A stretch of 64,000 bases of DNA, taken from positions 186,001 to 250,000 of the forward strand of contig JAUHZU010000004.1 in NCBI GenBank assembly GCA_030425705.1, given 5' to 3'. Each line of letters starts with the position of its first letter. Within the stretch, counting starts at the first letter, position 1. The position numbers and the translations under genes were made by a program. Origin of the DNA: Phycisphaerae bacterium. GTDB taxonomy: Bacteria; Planctomycetota; Phycisphaerae; Phycisphaerales; Phycisphaeraceae. The notes beneath the pieces are model-generated. The model had not been told where the DNA came from, searched no databases, and was given only the letters and a program-made list of their open reading frames with translations. Shown piece after piece: positions 1 to 9,096 of this stretch.

Positions 1-507
1 CATGACAACGATGTCGGGGGCGGACGCGAGCCCATCGTAGACGTCGATAAGCGCCTGGTAGTCTTCGAGGAAGCGTTCGACGGAGGTCTGTTCACCGTCG
101 AGCGCCGGGTTGTCCCAGTTCCAGTTGCCGTTGTTAATGTTCTGCTGGGTGCCGAGGCGTGCGTCGTTGGCCCCGAGCATGATGACGACGATGTCCGGCT
201 GGGAGAGCAGCGACGCGGCGTAGGCCGCCTGCTCGATGTAGGGCAGACCGCCGTCGGAGCGCAGGGTCGCGCCGCTGTGGCCGAAGCCGGGCCCGGCAGG
301 CGGGTTCTCGTACAGGCCGATGTTGTAGACCCCGCTGCCGAAGGCGCTGGTGAACATCGACTCGAGGAACTCGGGGTAGGTCGTGGTGTCCCAGTACTGG
401 CCGCGCGTGATCGAGTCGCCAACGAGGGTGACGTTGATCGTGCCTGAGGCGGGGCCCGCCAGCGCGGCGGACAGGGTCAGGATGGCAGGGGTGATGGATT
501 GGCGCAC
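1..507 (-). CDS. Secreted SGNH/GDSL-type hydrolase, C-terminal part outside window
   Basis: The minus-strand frame opens with GTG at 505-507 and is still open at base 1 (169 codons seen). Residues 2-21 form a hydrophobic signal peptide ending in PASG, so the protein is probably exported. Block I is GDSITRG with the predicted nucleophile Ser32, block II is HSGATL near residue 77, and block III is GANDAR with Asn114. These supply the nucleophile and oxyanion-hole residues of the SGNH fold. The catalytic Asp-His block lies beyond the window edge. The family comprises esterases, lipases and carbohydrate acetyl-esterases; the substrate cannot be told. No ATG is available upstream in frame, so GTG is the best start. 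Confidence 0.85.
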   Translation of the reverse strand, partial: MRQSITPAILTLSAALAGPASGTINVTLVGDSITRGQYWDTTTYPEFLESMFTSAFGSGVYNIGLYENPPAGPGFGHSGATLRSDGGLPYIEQAAYAASLLSQPDIVVIMLGANDARLGTQQNINNGNWNWDNPALDGEQTSVERFLEDYQALIDVYDGLASAPDIVVM

Positions 508-560
508 GGGGAATCTCGTGAAGCGGAGAATTGTACCCCGGCCCGCCTGGAAAAAGAAGT

Positions 561-578
561 GTTTTTATCGCTAAAAAC
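561..578. terminator. AT-rich inverted repeat between two minus-strand genes
   Basis: A 6-bp perfect stem (gttttt/aaaaac) with a 6-nt loop lies downstream of the ThuA-like gene. On the minus strand it is followed closely by a T-rich run, so it could be a weak intrinsic terminator. The stem is A/T only, so confidence is low. Confidence 0.3.
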
Positions 579-641
579 AAGGGTTCGGGCGCACCGGATA
601 ACGCCCAGCCCCTACAGCCCGCCCCGTTTAACACGCCCCGG

Positions 642-1631
642 CTACTCGGGGACGACGCTGCGCTCTTCGGCGGTCGGGAAGTCGTCCGGCACGGGGACGG
701 TGACCTCGCCCGTCGCCAGCCACTCGCAGGAGCGCTGGAGCAGGGTGCGGTAGCCGACACAGCGGAAGGCGTCGGTCTCGCGTTGGCCCCGCCAGAGGTG
801 GCCGGGCAGGAAGGTCATGACCGTGCCGTCGCCGTAGGGGATGGTCCAGATCATGGGCTCGTGGACGCCGGTGCCGCCGGTCGTCGAGTAGGCGGTGGCG
901 AGGAGGGTCATATCCTCGGCCGGTCCGCGCTGGCCGTGGTACAGCTCGTCGCGGGCGTGCATCCAGGTGGTGGGCAGCCCCTCGAAGATCGGGTGGTCCT
1001 CGCGGTGGGTGATGGGCCAGTCGTACTGCGGGCCGTGCCCGGCCCCGGGGCCCTGACCGGGCTCGACACGGACGATGTCGCCCTCGGCATCGACGTACAG
1101 CCGGTCGCCGAAGTCGGCGTTGCGCCACAGCAGCCCGACCATCTGCTCGTACTCGGTCCAGCCGGTAAAGGCGTTGTTGGCCGCGTGGAGGATGAGCGCC
1201 TTGCCCCCGCCGTCGATGTAGGCCTCGAACGCGTCGCGGACCTCGGCGGGCCACATCTGCCCGTTGTAGTCGGAGACGACGACGTCGTAGTCGCTGAAGC
1301 GCGGCCGCCAGTCGGCCCAGCCCGCGTCGTCCGCGCCGCCGGCGGGTGAGGTGCTGGTGTCTATATCGAACCGGTCGCCGGCGTCTTCGAGGATGCCGAT
1401 GATCAGCGGGGTCGTGCGCTCCCAGTCGTGGTTGTTCTGCCCGGTGAGGATCAGCACACGCGTCGGCCCGGCCGGCTGGGTGTCGGGGGCACGCTCGAAC
1501 CGCGGCTGGCCGTTGGGCTGGGGCCGACGCGTCGGCCGTTCGTCCTGTACCGCAAACACAGGCACCAGCGCCACCGCGACGACAGCGGCAACGAGCAGCG
1601 AGAACCAACGACGATCGATCTTACGCGGCAT
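642..1631 (-). CDS. ThuA-like domain protein, membrane-anchored or exported
   Basis: 329 aa. Residues 10-28 form a hydrophobic segment behind a basic N-terminus (signal peptide or anchor). The rest matches the ThuA (trehalose utilisation) glutamine-amidotransferase-like fold. It opens with TRVLILTGQNNHDWERTTP, followed by SDYNGQMWP, ALILHAANNAF and the late block WTIPYGDGTVMTFLPGH. Planctomycetes carry many such proteins, often with sugar dehydrogenases or c-type cytochromes, but no such partner lies here. The biochemical role of the family is unclear. AGGAG lies 8 nt before the ATG. The gene is divergent from the NlpC/P60 gene. Confidence 0.85.
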   Translation of the reverse strand: MPRKIDRRWFSLLVAAVVAVALVPVFAVQDERPTRRPQPNGQPRFERAPDTQPAGPTRVLILTGQNNHDWERTTPLIIGILEDAGDRFDIDTSTSPAGGADDAGWADWRPRFSDYDVVVSDYNGQMWPAEVRDAFEAYIDGGGKALILHAANNAFTGWTEYEQMVGLLWRNADFGDRLYVDAEGDIVRVEPGQGPGAGHGPQYDWPITHREDHPIFEGLPTTWMHARDELYHGQRGPAEDMTLLATAYSTTGGTGVHEPMIWTIPYGDGTVMTFLPGHLWRGQRETDAFRCVGYRTLLQRSCEWLATGEVTVPVPDDFPTAEERSVVPE

Positions 1632-1701
1632 GAGGGGCTCCTTGATACAGCAGACGCATTCCGTCCGGCAATCTTACCACGGCCCGGGCCCGTGACGGCG
1701 G

Positions 1702-1707
1702 TATGAT
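1702..1707 (+). promoter_or_regulatory. -10 hexamer TATGAT, leaderless geometry
   Basis: TATGAT ends 6 nt before the ATG at 1714 and no Shine-Dalgarno sequence intervenes. A transcript would start at or next to the A of the ATG. No convincing -35 is visible. Confidence 0.5.
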
Positions 1708-1713
1708 CCGCGG

Positions 1714-2418
1714 ATGCCCGTGGACCAAGGATCCAGTGCAAAGACCGCCCCACGCCGACACTCGGCCTTGTTTCGCCGACGTGCGGCCATCACCGTGTGC
1801 TGCCTGGCCTTGATGACCGCGAGCCTGTTTGGCTGTGCCTGCTACCCCGGTGAGACCCTCGACGGGGCCACTGACGCCCCGGCGGAGCAGGAAAACCGGG
1901 CGTCGATCACCGTGGTGCCGGCGACGGACCGCCTGCTCGACGACGCCGCGGCCATCAGCCCGCACCTCGCCCGGGTGATCGACGCCGCCCGGCCGACCCT
2001 CGGCACGCCCTACGACTGGGGCGGCGAGGACCTGCGGGCCGGCGTCGACTGCTCCAACTACACCTGGCTGCTGCACCGCGGGCTCGGCCTGCCCTACCGC
2101 CGCTACCTCAACACCCGCCGGCTGGCCGACCACACCCAAGGCAACGGCCTGCGATCCGTCCCCCACGACGCGGCCCGGCCCGGCGACCTGCTGGTCTACG
2201 GCTACCACGACGACAACGGACGCTGGCACGGCCACATCGTCATCCTCATCGACCCGACCGGCGAATACACCGGCCACCCCGGCCTCGCGCTGGGGTCGCA
2301 CGGCCGACCCGCCAACGGCGTCCAGTTCGTCACCTACCCCGGCTACACACACGGCTATTGGCGCCGCCCCGAGCAACGCCTGCACAACGTCCTGCGCGTG
2401 GAGGGCGTTTTGGATTGA
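1714..2418 (+). CDS. NlpC/P60-family lipoprotein, putative cell-wall cysteine peptidase
   Basis: 234 aa. A long basic N-terminus leads into a hydrophobic stretch with lipobox SLFGC (Cys41), so export and lipidation are predicted. The C-terminal half has the NlpC/P60 order: YDWGGEDLRAGVDCSNY carries the presumed nucleophile Cys113 and WHGHIVILID carries the catalytic His near 174. The GDLLVYGYH block between them is typical. Family members hydrolyse peptidoglycan stem peptides or related amides. It appears monocistronic. An internal start nearer the hydrophobic segment is possible, but the -10 spacing favours 1714. Confidence 0.82.
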   Translation: MPVDQGSSAKTAPRRHSALFRRRAAITVCCLALMTASLFGCACYPGETLDGATDAPAEQENRASITVVPATDRLLDDAAAISPHLARVIDAARPTLGTPYDWGGEDLRAGVDCSNYTWLLHRGLGLPYRRYLNTRRLADHTQGNGLRSVPHDAARPGDLLVYGYHDDNGRWHGHIVILIDPTGEYTGHPGLALGSHGRPANGVQFVTYPGYTHGYWRRPEQRLHNVLRVEGVLD

Positions 2419-2481
2419 TTGCGAGGACGACCGACTCGTACCGCATCAACCCCACCGGCATAGCTCCGCGGCCTTGCCCGA

Positions 2482-2487
2482 TAAACT
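2482..2487 (+). promoter_or_regulatory. -10 hexamer TAAACT, leaderless geometry
   Basis: TAAACT ends 6 nt before the GTG at 2494. This supports that GTG as the start of the DUF3800 gene. Confidence 0.45.
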
Positions 2488-2493
2488 GGTGCC

Positions 2494-3372
2494 GTGACCG
2501 TACCGCAACCAACCCGTCCAGACCCCGAAGAGCCACAGGGCCAGACGGATGAATCCATTGCCTCCGGGGCACCGTCCACACACTACTACTACGTCGATGA
2601 GGCGGGCGATGCCACTCTGTTCTCGCGTAAAGGGAAAGTGCTGCCCGGGACCGAGGGTTGCTCCCGCTTCTTTATCCTCGGCAAGCTGGATGTCGCTGAA
2701 CCCGATGCCCTCGCGGACGCACTTCATGCGCTTCGGCGGCAATTGCTGGCAGACCCGTACTTCGCGGGTGTGCCGTCGATGTCTCCCGCCCGAAGAAAGA
2801 CCGCCTATCTGTTCCATGCGAAAGACGATCTGGCCGAGGTCCGGCGAGAAGTCTTCAAGCTCTTGCTGGACTTTGATGTCCGGTTCTACGCGGAGGTGCG
2901 GGATAAAAACGTCATCGCCGAGAAGGTCATCGATCACAACAACCGTCAGCCGTTGTACCGCTATCACCCCAATCAACTCTACGACCGCTGCGTCCCCAGA
3001 CTCTTCAAGGACCGCCTGCATCAGCACGACGCCTACCGGATCGTGTTCGCCAAGCGTGGTTCCAGCGACCGCACCGATGCGTTCGAACGCGGGCTCCAGG
3101 CCGCACGAGACGCTTTCCGTCGCCGGTGGGGTATCGAAGGCGTTTCACCGATCGAGGTCGTCGCCTCCAACCCCAAGAGCATCGCCTGCCTCCAGGCGGT
3201 GGACTACTTCCTGTGGGCCACTCAGCGATGCTTCGAGCGCGGGGAACACCGCTATCTCGATATGTTGTGGGAGAAGGTCGGTCTCATCGTTGACCGCGAC
3301 GACACACGGCAGTCCCCGGCCGGTGAGTACTACAAGCGCAAGCGCCCGATCCCCCACGGTTCCCGCGCATAA
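2494..3372 (+). CDS. DUF3800 domain-containing protein
   Basis: 292 aa from GTG. A polar N-terminal tail of about 30 residues precedes the DUF3800 signature YYYVDEAGDATLF. The rest keeps the family pattern of acidic blocks, including VRFYAEVRDKNVIAEKVID and, near the C-terminus, SIACLQAVDYFLWATQR. DUF3800 proteins are uncharacterised, sporadically distributed and often found in accessory or defence-related DNA, which is a weak hint of transfer. No defence partner is adjacent. It lies between the NlpC/P60 gene and the convergent end of glmS. Confidence 0.8.
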   Translation: MTVPQPTRPDPEEPQGQTDESIASGAPSTHYYYVDEAGDATLFSRKGKVLPGTEGCSRFFILGKLDVAEPDALADALHALRRQLLADPYFAGVPSMSPARRKTAYLFHAKDDLAEVRREVFKLLLDFDVRFYAEVRDKNVIAEKVIDHNNRQPLYRYHPNQLYDRCVPRLFKDRLHQHDAYRIVFAKRGSSDRTDAFERGLQAARDAFRRRWGIEGVSPIEVVASNPKSIACLQAVDYFLWATQRCFERGEHRYLDMLWEKVGLIVDRDDTRQSPAGEYYKRKRPIPHGSRA

Positions 3373-3376
3373 AAAA

Positions 3377-3443
3377 AGCTGGCGGATATAGGGCCCTCCG
3401 AAGAGTTCCACACGGCATGGAGCCGAGTTTCGTCCAACCAGCT
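3377..3443. other. Intergenic region with terminal agctgg/ccagct stem
   Basis: The 213-bp gap between the DUF3800 gene and glmS holds a short stem pairing 3377-3382 with 3438-3443. Inspection gave no cloverleaf and no T-run. I see no gene here. Confidence 0.2.
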
Positions 3444-3585
3444 AATTGATTCTATCGGGCTGCGATGTGCTTGACAATCACGGATTCACCGGATCAGTTC
3501 CCGGCGGACACCCGCTGATGGCACTCGCGGTCTGGGGGGTAGGGCCGCTTACAAACCCGGACGGGCCAATAGAACTGTTCCACCC

Positions 3586-5421
<1,836 letters not shown>

Positions 5422-5438
5422 CCGGTAGCTCTCCTAAG

Positions 5439-5536
5439 CGATGATTGTAGCCGGGCCCCACGCGAGACGGCTTGATCCTGCGGGGCCGGCAGGGCCACGG
5501 GCCGCGCAGCAGGCGACCCAGCCCCTACAATCATCG
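5439..5536. promoter_or_regulatory. 12-bp inverted repeat carrying divergent -10 hexamers
   Basis: cgatgattgtag (5439-5450) and its exact reverse complement (5525-5536) flank the glmS/ABC permease divergent region. Each copy contains TACAAT pointing toward its own gene: 5444-5449 for glmS and 5526-5531 for the permease. It reads as a symmetric divergent promoter or operator. No clear -35 boxes are visible. Confidence 0.35.
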
Positions 5537-5569
5537 GTCCGATCGCCCCCCCGGCTCGGTACCGACCCC

Positions 5570-6385
5570 ATGAATCTCGCCCACCCGTCCAGCCCGGCCC
5601 CCGCCCAGTCCGCCCGCCTCTGGCCGGCGGTGCGCGCGATCTGGGCACGCGAGATGGTCCGCTTCGCCCGGCAGCGCTCCCGCGTCGTCGGCGCGCTCGT
5701 CACGCCCCTGCTGTTCTGGGTCCTGCTGGGCCTGGGCGCCGACCGCGCGTTCGACACCGGCGCGGGCGGCGACGTCGGGTACCTCGCCTACTTCTTCCCG
5801 GGCGCGCTGGTCATGATCCTGTTGTTCACCGCGATCTTCTCAACCATCAGCGTGATCGAGGACCGGCGGGAGGGCTTCCTCCAGGGCGTACTCGTCAGCC
5901 CCGCGCCGCGCGTCGCGGTCGTCCTGGGCAAGGTCCTGGGCGGCTCGACCATCGCGACCGTACAGGGGCTGGTGTTCCTCGCGCTGTTCCCGCTGGTCAC
6001 GGACGCGTGGCCGGGCCTGGGCACGGTGCTGCTCGCGGCGGTGTTCCTGCCGGTGATCGCGGTCGGGCTCACCGGGCTCGGGCTGGTCCTCGCCTGGCCG
6101 ATGGACTCGACCGCGGGCTACCACGCGATGATGAACATCCTGCTGATGCCCATGTGGTTCCTCAGCGGGTCGGTGTTCCCGGCCGCGACCGCGCCCGGCT
6201 GGATGCGCGCCGTCATGATGCTCAACCCGCTGACCTATGGCCATCAGACGCTCGCGGGCCTGCTGCTGGGCGACGGCGCGGGCGACCCGCTGCTGCCGCT
6301 GCCCGTCTGCGCCGCGATCGCGCTGGGCTTCGCCCTGCTCATGATCGCCTGGGCCACCCGGCTGGCGAACCGCCCGATGCGCTAG
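5570..6385 (+). CDS. ABC-2 type transporter permease
   Basis: 271 aa starting at the ATG after a 5' region with no coding signal. Six hydrophobic segments carry the ABC-2 membrane domain, with the cytoplasmic loop VIEDRREGFLQGVLVSPAPR followed by GKVLGGSTIA and the late MMLNPLTYGHQTLAGLLLGD, as in NodJ/DrrB-like exporters. It would need a partner ATPase, and none is encoded in the window. The SCO gene follows after 51 bp. In other planctomycetes such permeases sit in oxidase-assembly clusters, so a link to cytochrome maturation is possible. Substrate unknown. Confidence 0.85.
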   Translation: MNLAHPSSPAPAQSARLWPAVRAIWAREMVRFARQRSRVVGALVTPLLFWVLLGLGADRAFDTGAGGDVGYLAYFFPGALVMILLFTAIFSTISVIEDRREGFLQGVLVSPAPRVAVVLGKVLGGSTIATVQGLVFLALFPLVTDAWPGLGTVLLAAVFLPVIAVGLTGLGLVLAWPMDSTAGYHAMMNILLMPMWFLSGSVFPAATAPGWMRAVMMLNPLTYGHQTLAGLLLGDGAGDPLLPLPVCAAIALGFALLMIAWATRLANRPMR

Positions 6386-6436
6386 ACTGTCTCGGCCACA
6401 GTCCCCGCATACACCGGCCAGGCCCCCCACCCCCCG

Positions 6437-7117
6437 ATGACCAAGCACCTGCTCAACCTGCCGATCCTGCTCGCGGCGACGTTCTGCCTCGCCGCCTGCG
6501 CGGTCATCACCGCCGCGGTGTTCTACCCCGATGCCGGGCCCGCCGGCCCCACCAAGCTCCTCGACCCGCCGCTACCCGCGCCGGACTTCGCCGTCACCGA
6601 TCAGGACGGCCGGACGATCACCCAGCAAGACATGCTCGGCCAGGTCTGGGTCTGCGACTTCTTCCTCACCCGCTGCACCGGCGTGTGCCCGATGCTCGGC
6701 CAGGCGATGGCGCACCTCGCGACGCAACTCGACGCCGACCCCGCGTTGCAAGACGTTCGGCTCATCAGCTTCAGCGTCGACCCCGAGCACGACCGGCCCG
6801 ACATCCTGGTCGACTACCGCGCCAAGTGGCTGCCCGTCTGGGCCGGGGGCAACGACCGTCAGCGCGAGGCGATCGACCGCTACTGGCGGCACGCGGCCGC
6901 CGACGACCAGGACGCGTTCTGGGCGCTGGTGAACCGCGGGTTCCTGCTCACGGTCGGGCCGAACACCAACCCCGAGGACACCTCCACGCCGATCGCGCAC
7001 AGCAGCAAGCTGGTGCTGATCGACGGCGAGGGGCGGATCCGCGGGTACTACGACGGGCTGATCCCCGAAGAGATGGACACGCTGGTGGACGACCTGCGGC
7101 GTATGGTGGCGGAGTGA
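6437..7117 (+). CDS. SCO1/SenC-family copper chaperone for oxidase assembly
   Basis: 226 aa. An N-terminal hydrophobic anchor (residues 8-30) leaves the thioredoxin-like domain outside the membrane. The copper motif CTGVC gives Cys80 and Cys84, and TPIAHSSKLVLID gives the third ligand His188. SCO proteins deliver copper to the CuA site of cytochrome oxidase subunit II or reduce its cysteines. The oxidase genes lie 42 kb away with their own SCO gene, so this copy may serve another oxidase or a separate step. It probably shares a transcript with the ABC permease upstream and the two helical-repeat genes downstream. Confidence 0.92.
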   Translation: MTKHLLNLPILLAATFCLAACAVITAAVFYPDAGPAGPTKLLDPPLPAPDFAVTDQDGRTITQQDMLGQVWVCDFFLTRCTGVCPMLGQAMAHLATQLDADPALQDVRLISFSVDPEHDRPDILVDYRAKWLPVWAGGNDRQREAIDRYWRHAAADDQDAFWALVNRGFLLTVGPNTNPEDTSTPIAHSSKLVLIDGEGRIRGYYDGLIPEEMDTLVDDLRRMVAE

Positions 7118-7124
7118 GGGCGAG

Positions 7125-8051
7125 TTGAACACACCCAACCCCAACGCGTTTGAGCTGCCGACCGCCGAGCGTCTGGCGCGGCACCTGGACGAACACCCGC
7201 CGGTCGCGCCGGCGCCGGTGCGGAGCTGGGTGCTGCTCGCGATCGCGGGCGGGCTGCTGCTGATCTCGCCGGCCCTACTGATGTACCCGGTGCTGATGCT
7301 GCCGGTGGCGGTGGCGGGGCTGGTGGCGGTGGGCGTTTTCAGCGGGAAAGTGCAGCAGGCGCGGGCGCTGCGGCAGCGGGTGGTGCGGGCGTGGGAGCTG
7401 GCGATGCTGCGGCACCACCGCGAGGCGCTGCGCCGGGCGTGGGAGCTGCTGCCGCTGGTCGCCCGGCACCCGGACCTGCACCTGCGCTGTGTCACGGTCT
7501 TCGCGCACGTGCTCGACGAGCAGGCCGGCTACGACGCGGCGCTGGTCGCGATGGACCACCTGCTGGAGCGCGTGCCCGACCGTCACCCGATGGCGGTGCA
7601 GGTCCGGCTGCAACGCGCCAACGCCGCGTTGTGCTCCGACCGCCTGGCCGACGCCGACGACGCGCTGCGCAAGCTCCGCGGCACGGTCGACACGCTCCCG
7701 CCCGGCCCGCTGCCCGCGGGGTACCACCTCGCCCGGCTGGTGCAGGACGTCCGCACCGGCCACTTCGCCGACGCCGCCGAGCAGGCCGACGCCACCGCCG
7801 CCCACCTCCGCCCGCTGGGTGTCTACGCGGGCTACGGCTACGGGCTGCTCGCCTACTGCCAGCACCAGACCGCGCTCCGCGCCGACGACCCCCAGGCCGC
7901 CGACACCGCCCGCCGCGCCGCGCGTCGGCTGTGGCACAGGGCCACGCTGCTGGTCCCCCCCGCCGCGCTGGCCTTCCGCTACCGCGAGCTCGAAGCCATG
8001 CCCGCCGACCCGCCGCCGAGCCCGACCCCCGCCGCCGAACCCCACGCGTGA
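7125..8051 (+). CDS. Membrane-anchored helical-repeat protein (hypothetical)
   Basis: 308 aa from TTG, with ggag and gag upstream. Residues 35-75 hold two hydrophobic segments. The remainder is soluble and alpha-helical, with TPR-like paired helices rich in Ala, Leu and Arg (for example HREALRRAWELLPLVARHP and YDAALVAMDHLLERVPDRHP). The C-terminus is Pro/Ala-rich. Its stop overlaps the GTG of the next gene (GTGA), implying translational coupling. The two genes have the same architecture and are probably paralogues. Function unknown; a scaffold role on the inner membrane is only a guess. Confidence 0.7.
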   Translation: MNTPNPNAFELPTAERLARHLDEHPPVAPAPVRSWVLLAIAGGLLLISPALLMYPVLMLPVAVAGLVAVGVFSGKVQQARALRQRVVRAWELAMLRHHREALRRAWELLPLVARHPDLHLRCVTVFAHVLDEQAGYDAALVAMDHLLERVPDRHPMAVQVRLQRANAALCSDRLADADDALRKLRGTVDTLPPGPLPAGYHLARLVQDVRTGHFADAAEQADATAAHLRPLGVYAGYGYGLLAYCQHQTALRADDPQAADTARRAARRLWHRATLLVPPAALAFRYRELEAMPADPPPSPTPAAEPHA

Positions 8052-8959
8052 ACGACACCGCCCCCCAGCCCGACCACGCGGCAGACCCGCCCGGCCCCGG
8101 TGCGCCCGCGTCGCTCTTGCTGCCGATCGACCCGGCCGAGTTCCACCGCCAGGTCGCCTGGGGCGTGGGCTACCAGCGGATCGCGCTGGGGCTGACGGTC
8201 GCCGCCATCGCCGTCGTGCTGATGCTGCCGCTGCTGCTGCCCGATCAGGACGCGCAGCGGCTGCCCGCGCTGCTGGCGGTGCTCGTGGTGCCGGCGGTGT
8301 GGGTGCCGCTGAGCATGACGACCACGCGGGTCGCCCGCGCCCTGCCGATGATCGGCGCGGCGCTTGCGGGCCGGCCCGCCGAGGCCGAGCGCATGATCCG
8401 CGAGCAGCTCGCCCGCAAGCCGGTGATGCGCTGGGCCCGGCTGCTGGTGTACCACCGGCTGGCGACGCTGCGGCACCACCAGCGCCGGTTCGACGAGTCC
8501 GCAACGATCTGCCAGCTCGTGTTGCAGCAGCCCCTGGCCGGGCCCGCGGCGTCGGCCCGGCCGCACCTGCTGCTCATGCTCGCCGAGGCGCAGCTCTGCC
8601 GAGACGACCTGCCCGGCGCGTACCGCGCGCTCGACGCCCTGCACCGCACCCGCCTCTCGCTGGCCGACGCGATCCAGCGGCTCGCGCTGCAGACCCGCTA
8701 CGCCCTCAAGGCCGGCGACTACGACCACGCCCTCGCGCACGGCCGACGCAAGGTCGAGCTGGCCGAGCTCATGCCCGCGCCCCAGTGCGGCGCGGTCCAC
8801 GCCATGCTCGCCACCGCCGCGCACAAGGCCGGCCGGCCCGAGCTCGCTACGTGGCTGTGGGAACGCGCCGAGCTGCTCTGCCCCCCGCAGCTCATGCTCG
8901 AACTCCGGCGCGGCGCGTTCGAGGTCGAGGTCGTGGTCCCCCAGGACGGCGACGCATAA
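8048..8959 (+). CDS. Second membrane-anchored helical-repeat protein (hypothetical)
   Basis: 303 aa from a GTG that overlaps the previous stop. Two hydrophobic segments (about residues 40-60 and 67-88) are followed by alpha-helical repeats such as HHQRRFDESATICQLVLQQP and KAGDYDHALAHGRRKVELAE, a TPR-like pattern of small and bulky residues. Order, size and topology repeat those of the preceding gene. The stop TAA lies 5 nt before a 28-bp palindromic repeat that may end transcription of the four-gene unit. No catalytic motif seen. Confidence 0.72.
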   Translation: MNDTAPQPDHAADPPGPGAPASLLLPIDPAEFHRQVAWGVGYQRIALGLTVAAIAVVLMLPLLLPDQDAQRLPALLAVLVVPAVWVPLSMTTTRVARALPMIGAALAGRPAEAERMIREQLARKPVMRWARLLVYHRLATLRHHQRRFDESATICQLVLQQPLAGPAASARPHLLLMLAEAQLCRDDLPGAYRALDALHRTRLSLADAIQRLALQTRYALKAGDYDHALAHGRRKVELAELMPAPQCGAVHAMLATAAHKAGRPELATWLWERAELLCPPQLMLELRRGAFEVEVVVPQDGDA

Positions 8960-8964
8960 TCCAA

Positions 8965-9049
8965 CGCCCCGCCGCGTGTGACGCGGCGGCTATTCACACC
9001 TGCAAGACCAAGCGCCCTGGTTAGCCGCCGCGTCACACGCGGCGGGGCG
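8965..9049. repeat. Palindromic repeat family A: inverted pair, 28-bp perfect arms
   Basis: Arms 8965-8992 and 9022-9049 are exact reverse complements, separated by 29 bp. Each arm is itself a hairpin: ccgccgcgt, loop cac, acgcggcgg. The element begins right after the stop of the upstream gene, so it can act as a terminator-like structure. A third, single copy lies at 61911-61938. Confidence 0.9.
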
Positions 9050-9082
9050 CTCCCCTAACCCCGACCCCCACCCCCGCCCGGG

Positions 9083-9088
9083 TATGAT
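9083..9088 (+). promoter_or_regulatory. -10 hexamer TATGAT, leaderless geometry
   Basis: TATGAT ends 8 nt before the ATG at 9097. No Shine-Dalgarno lies between. Confidence 0.5.
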
Positions 9089-9096
9089 GCGCCCGC

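Noticed and set aside
3377-3443. tRNA or small structured RNA between the DUF3800 gene and glmS
   Set aside because: Only the outer 6-bp stem pairs; no D, anticodon or T arm can be drawn and no promoter or terminator is visible.
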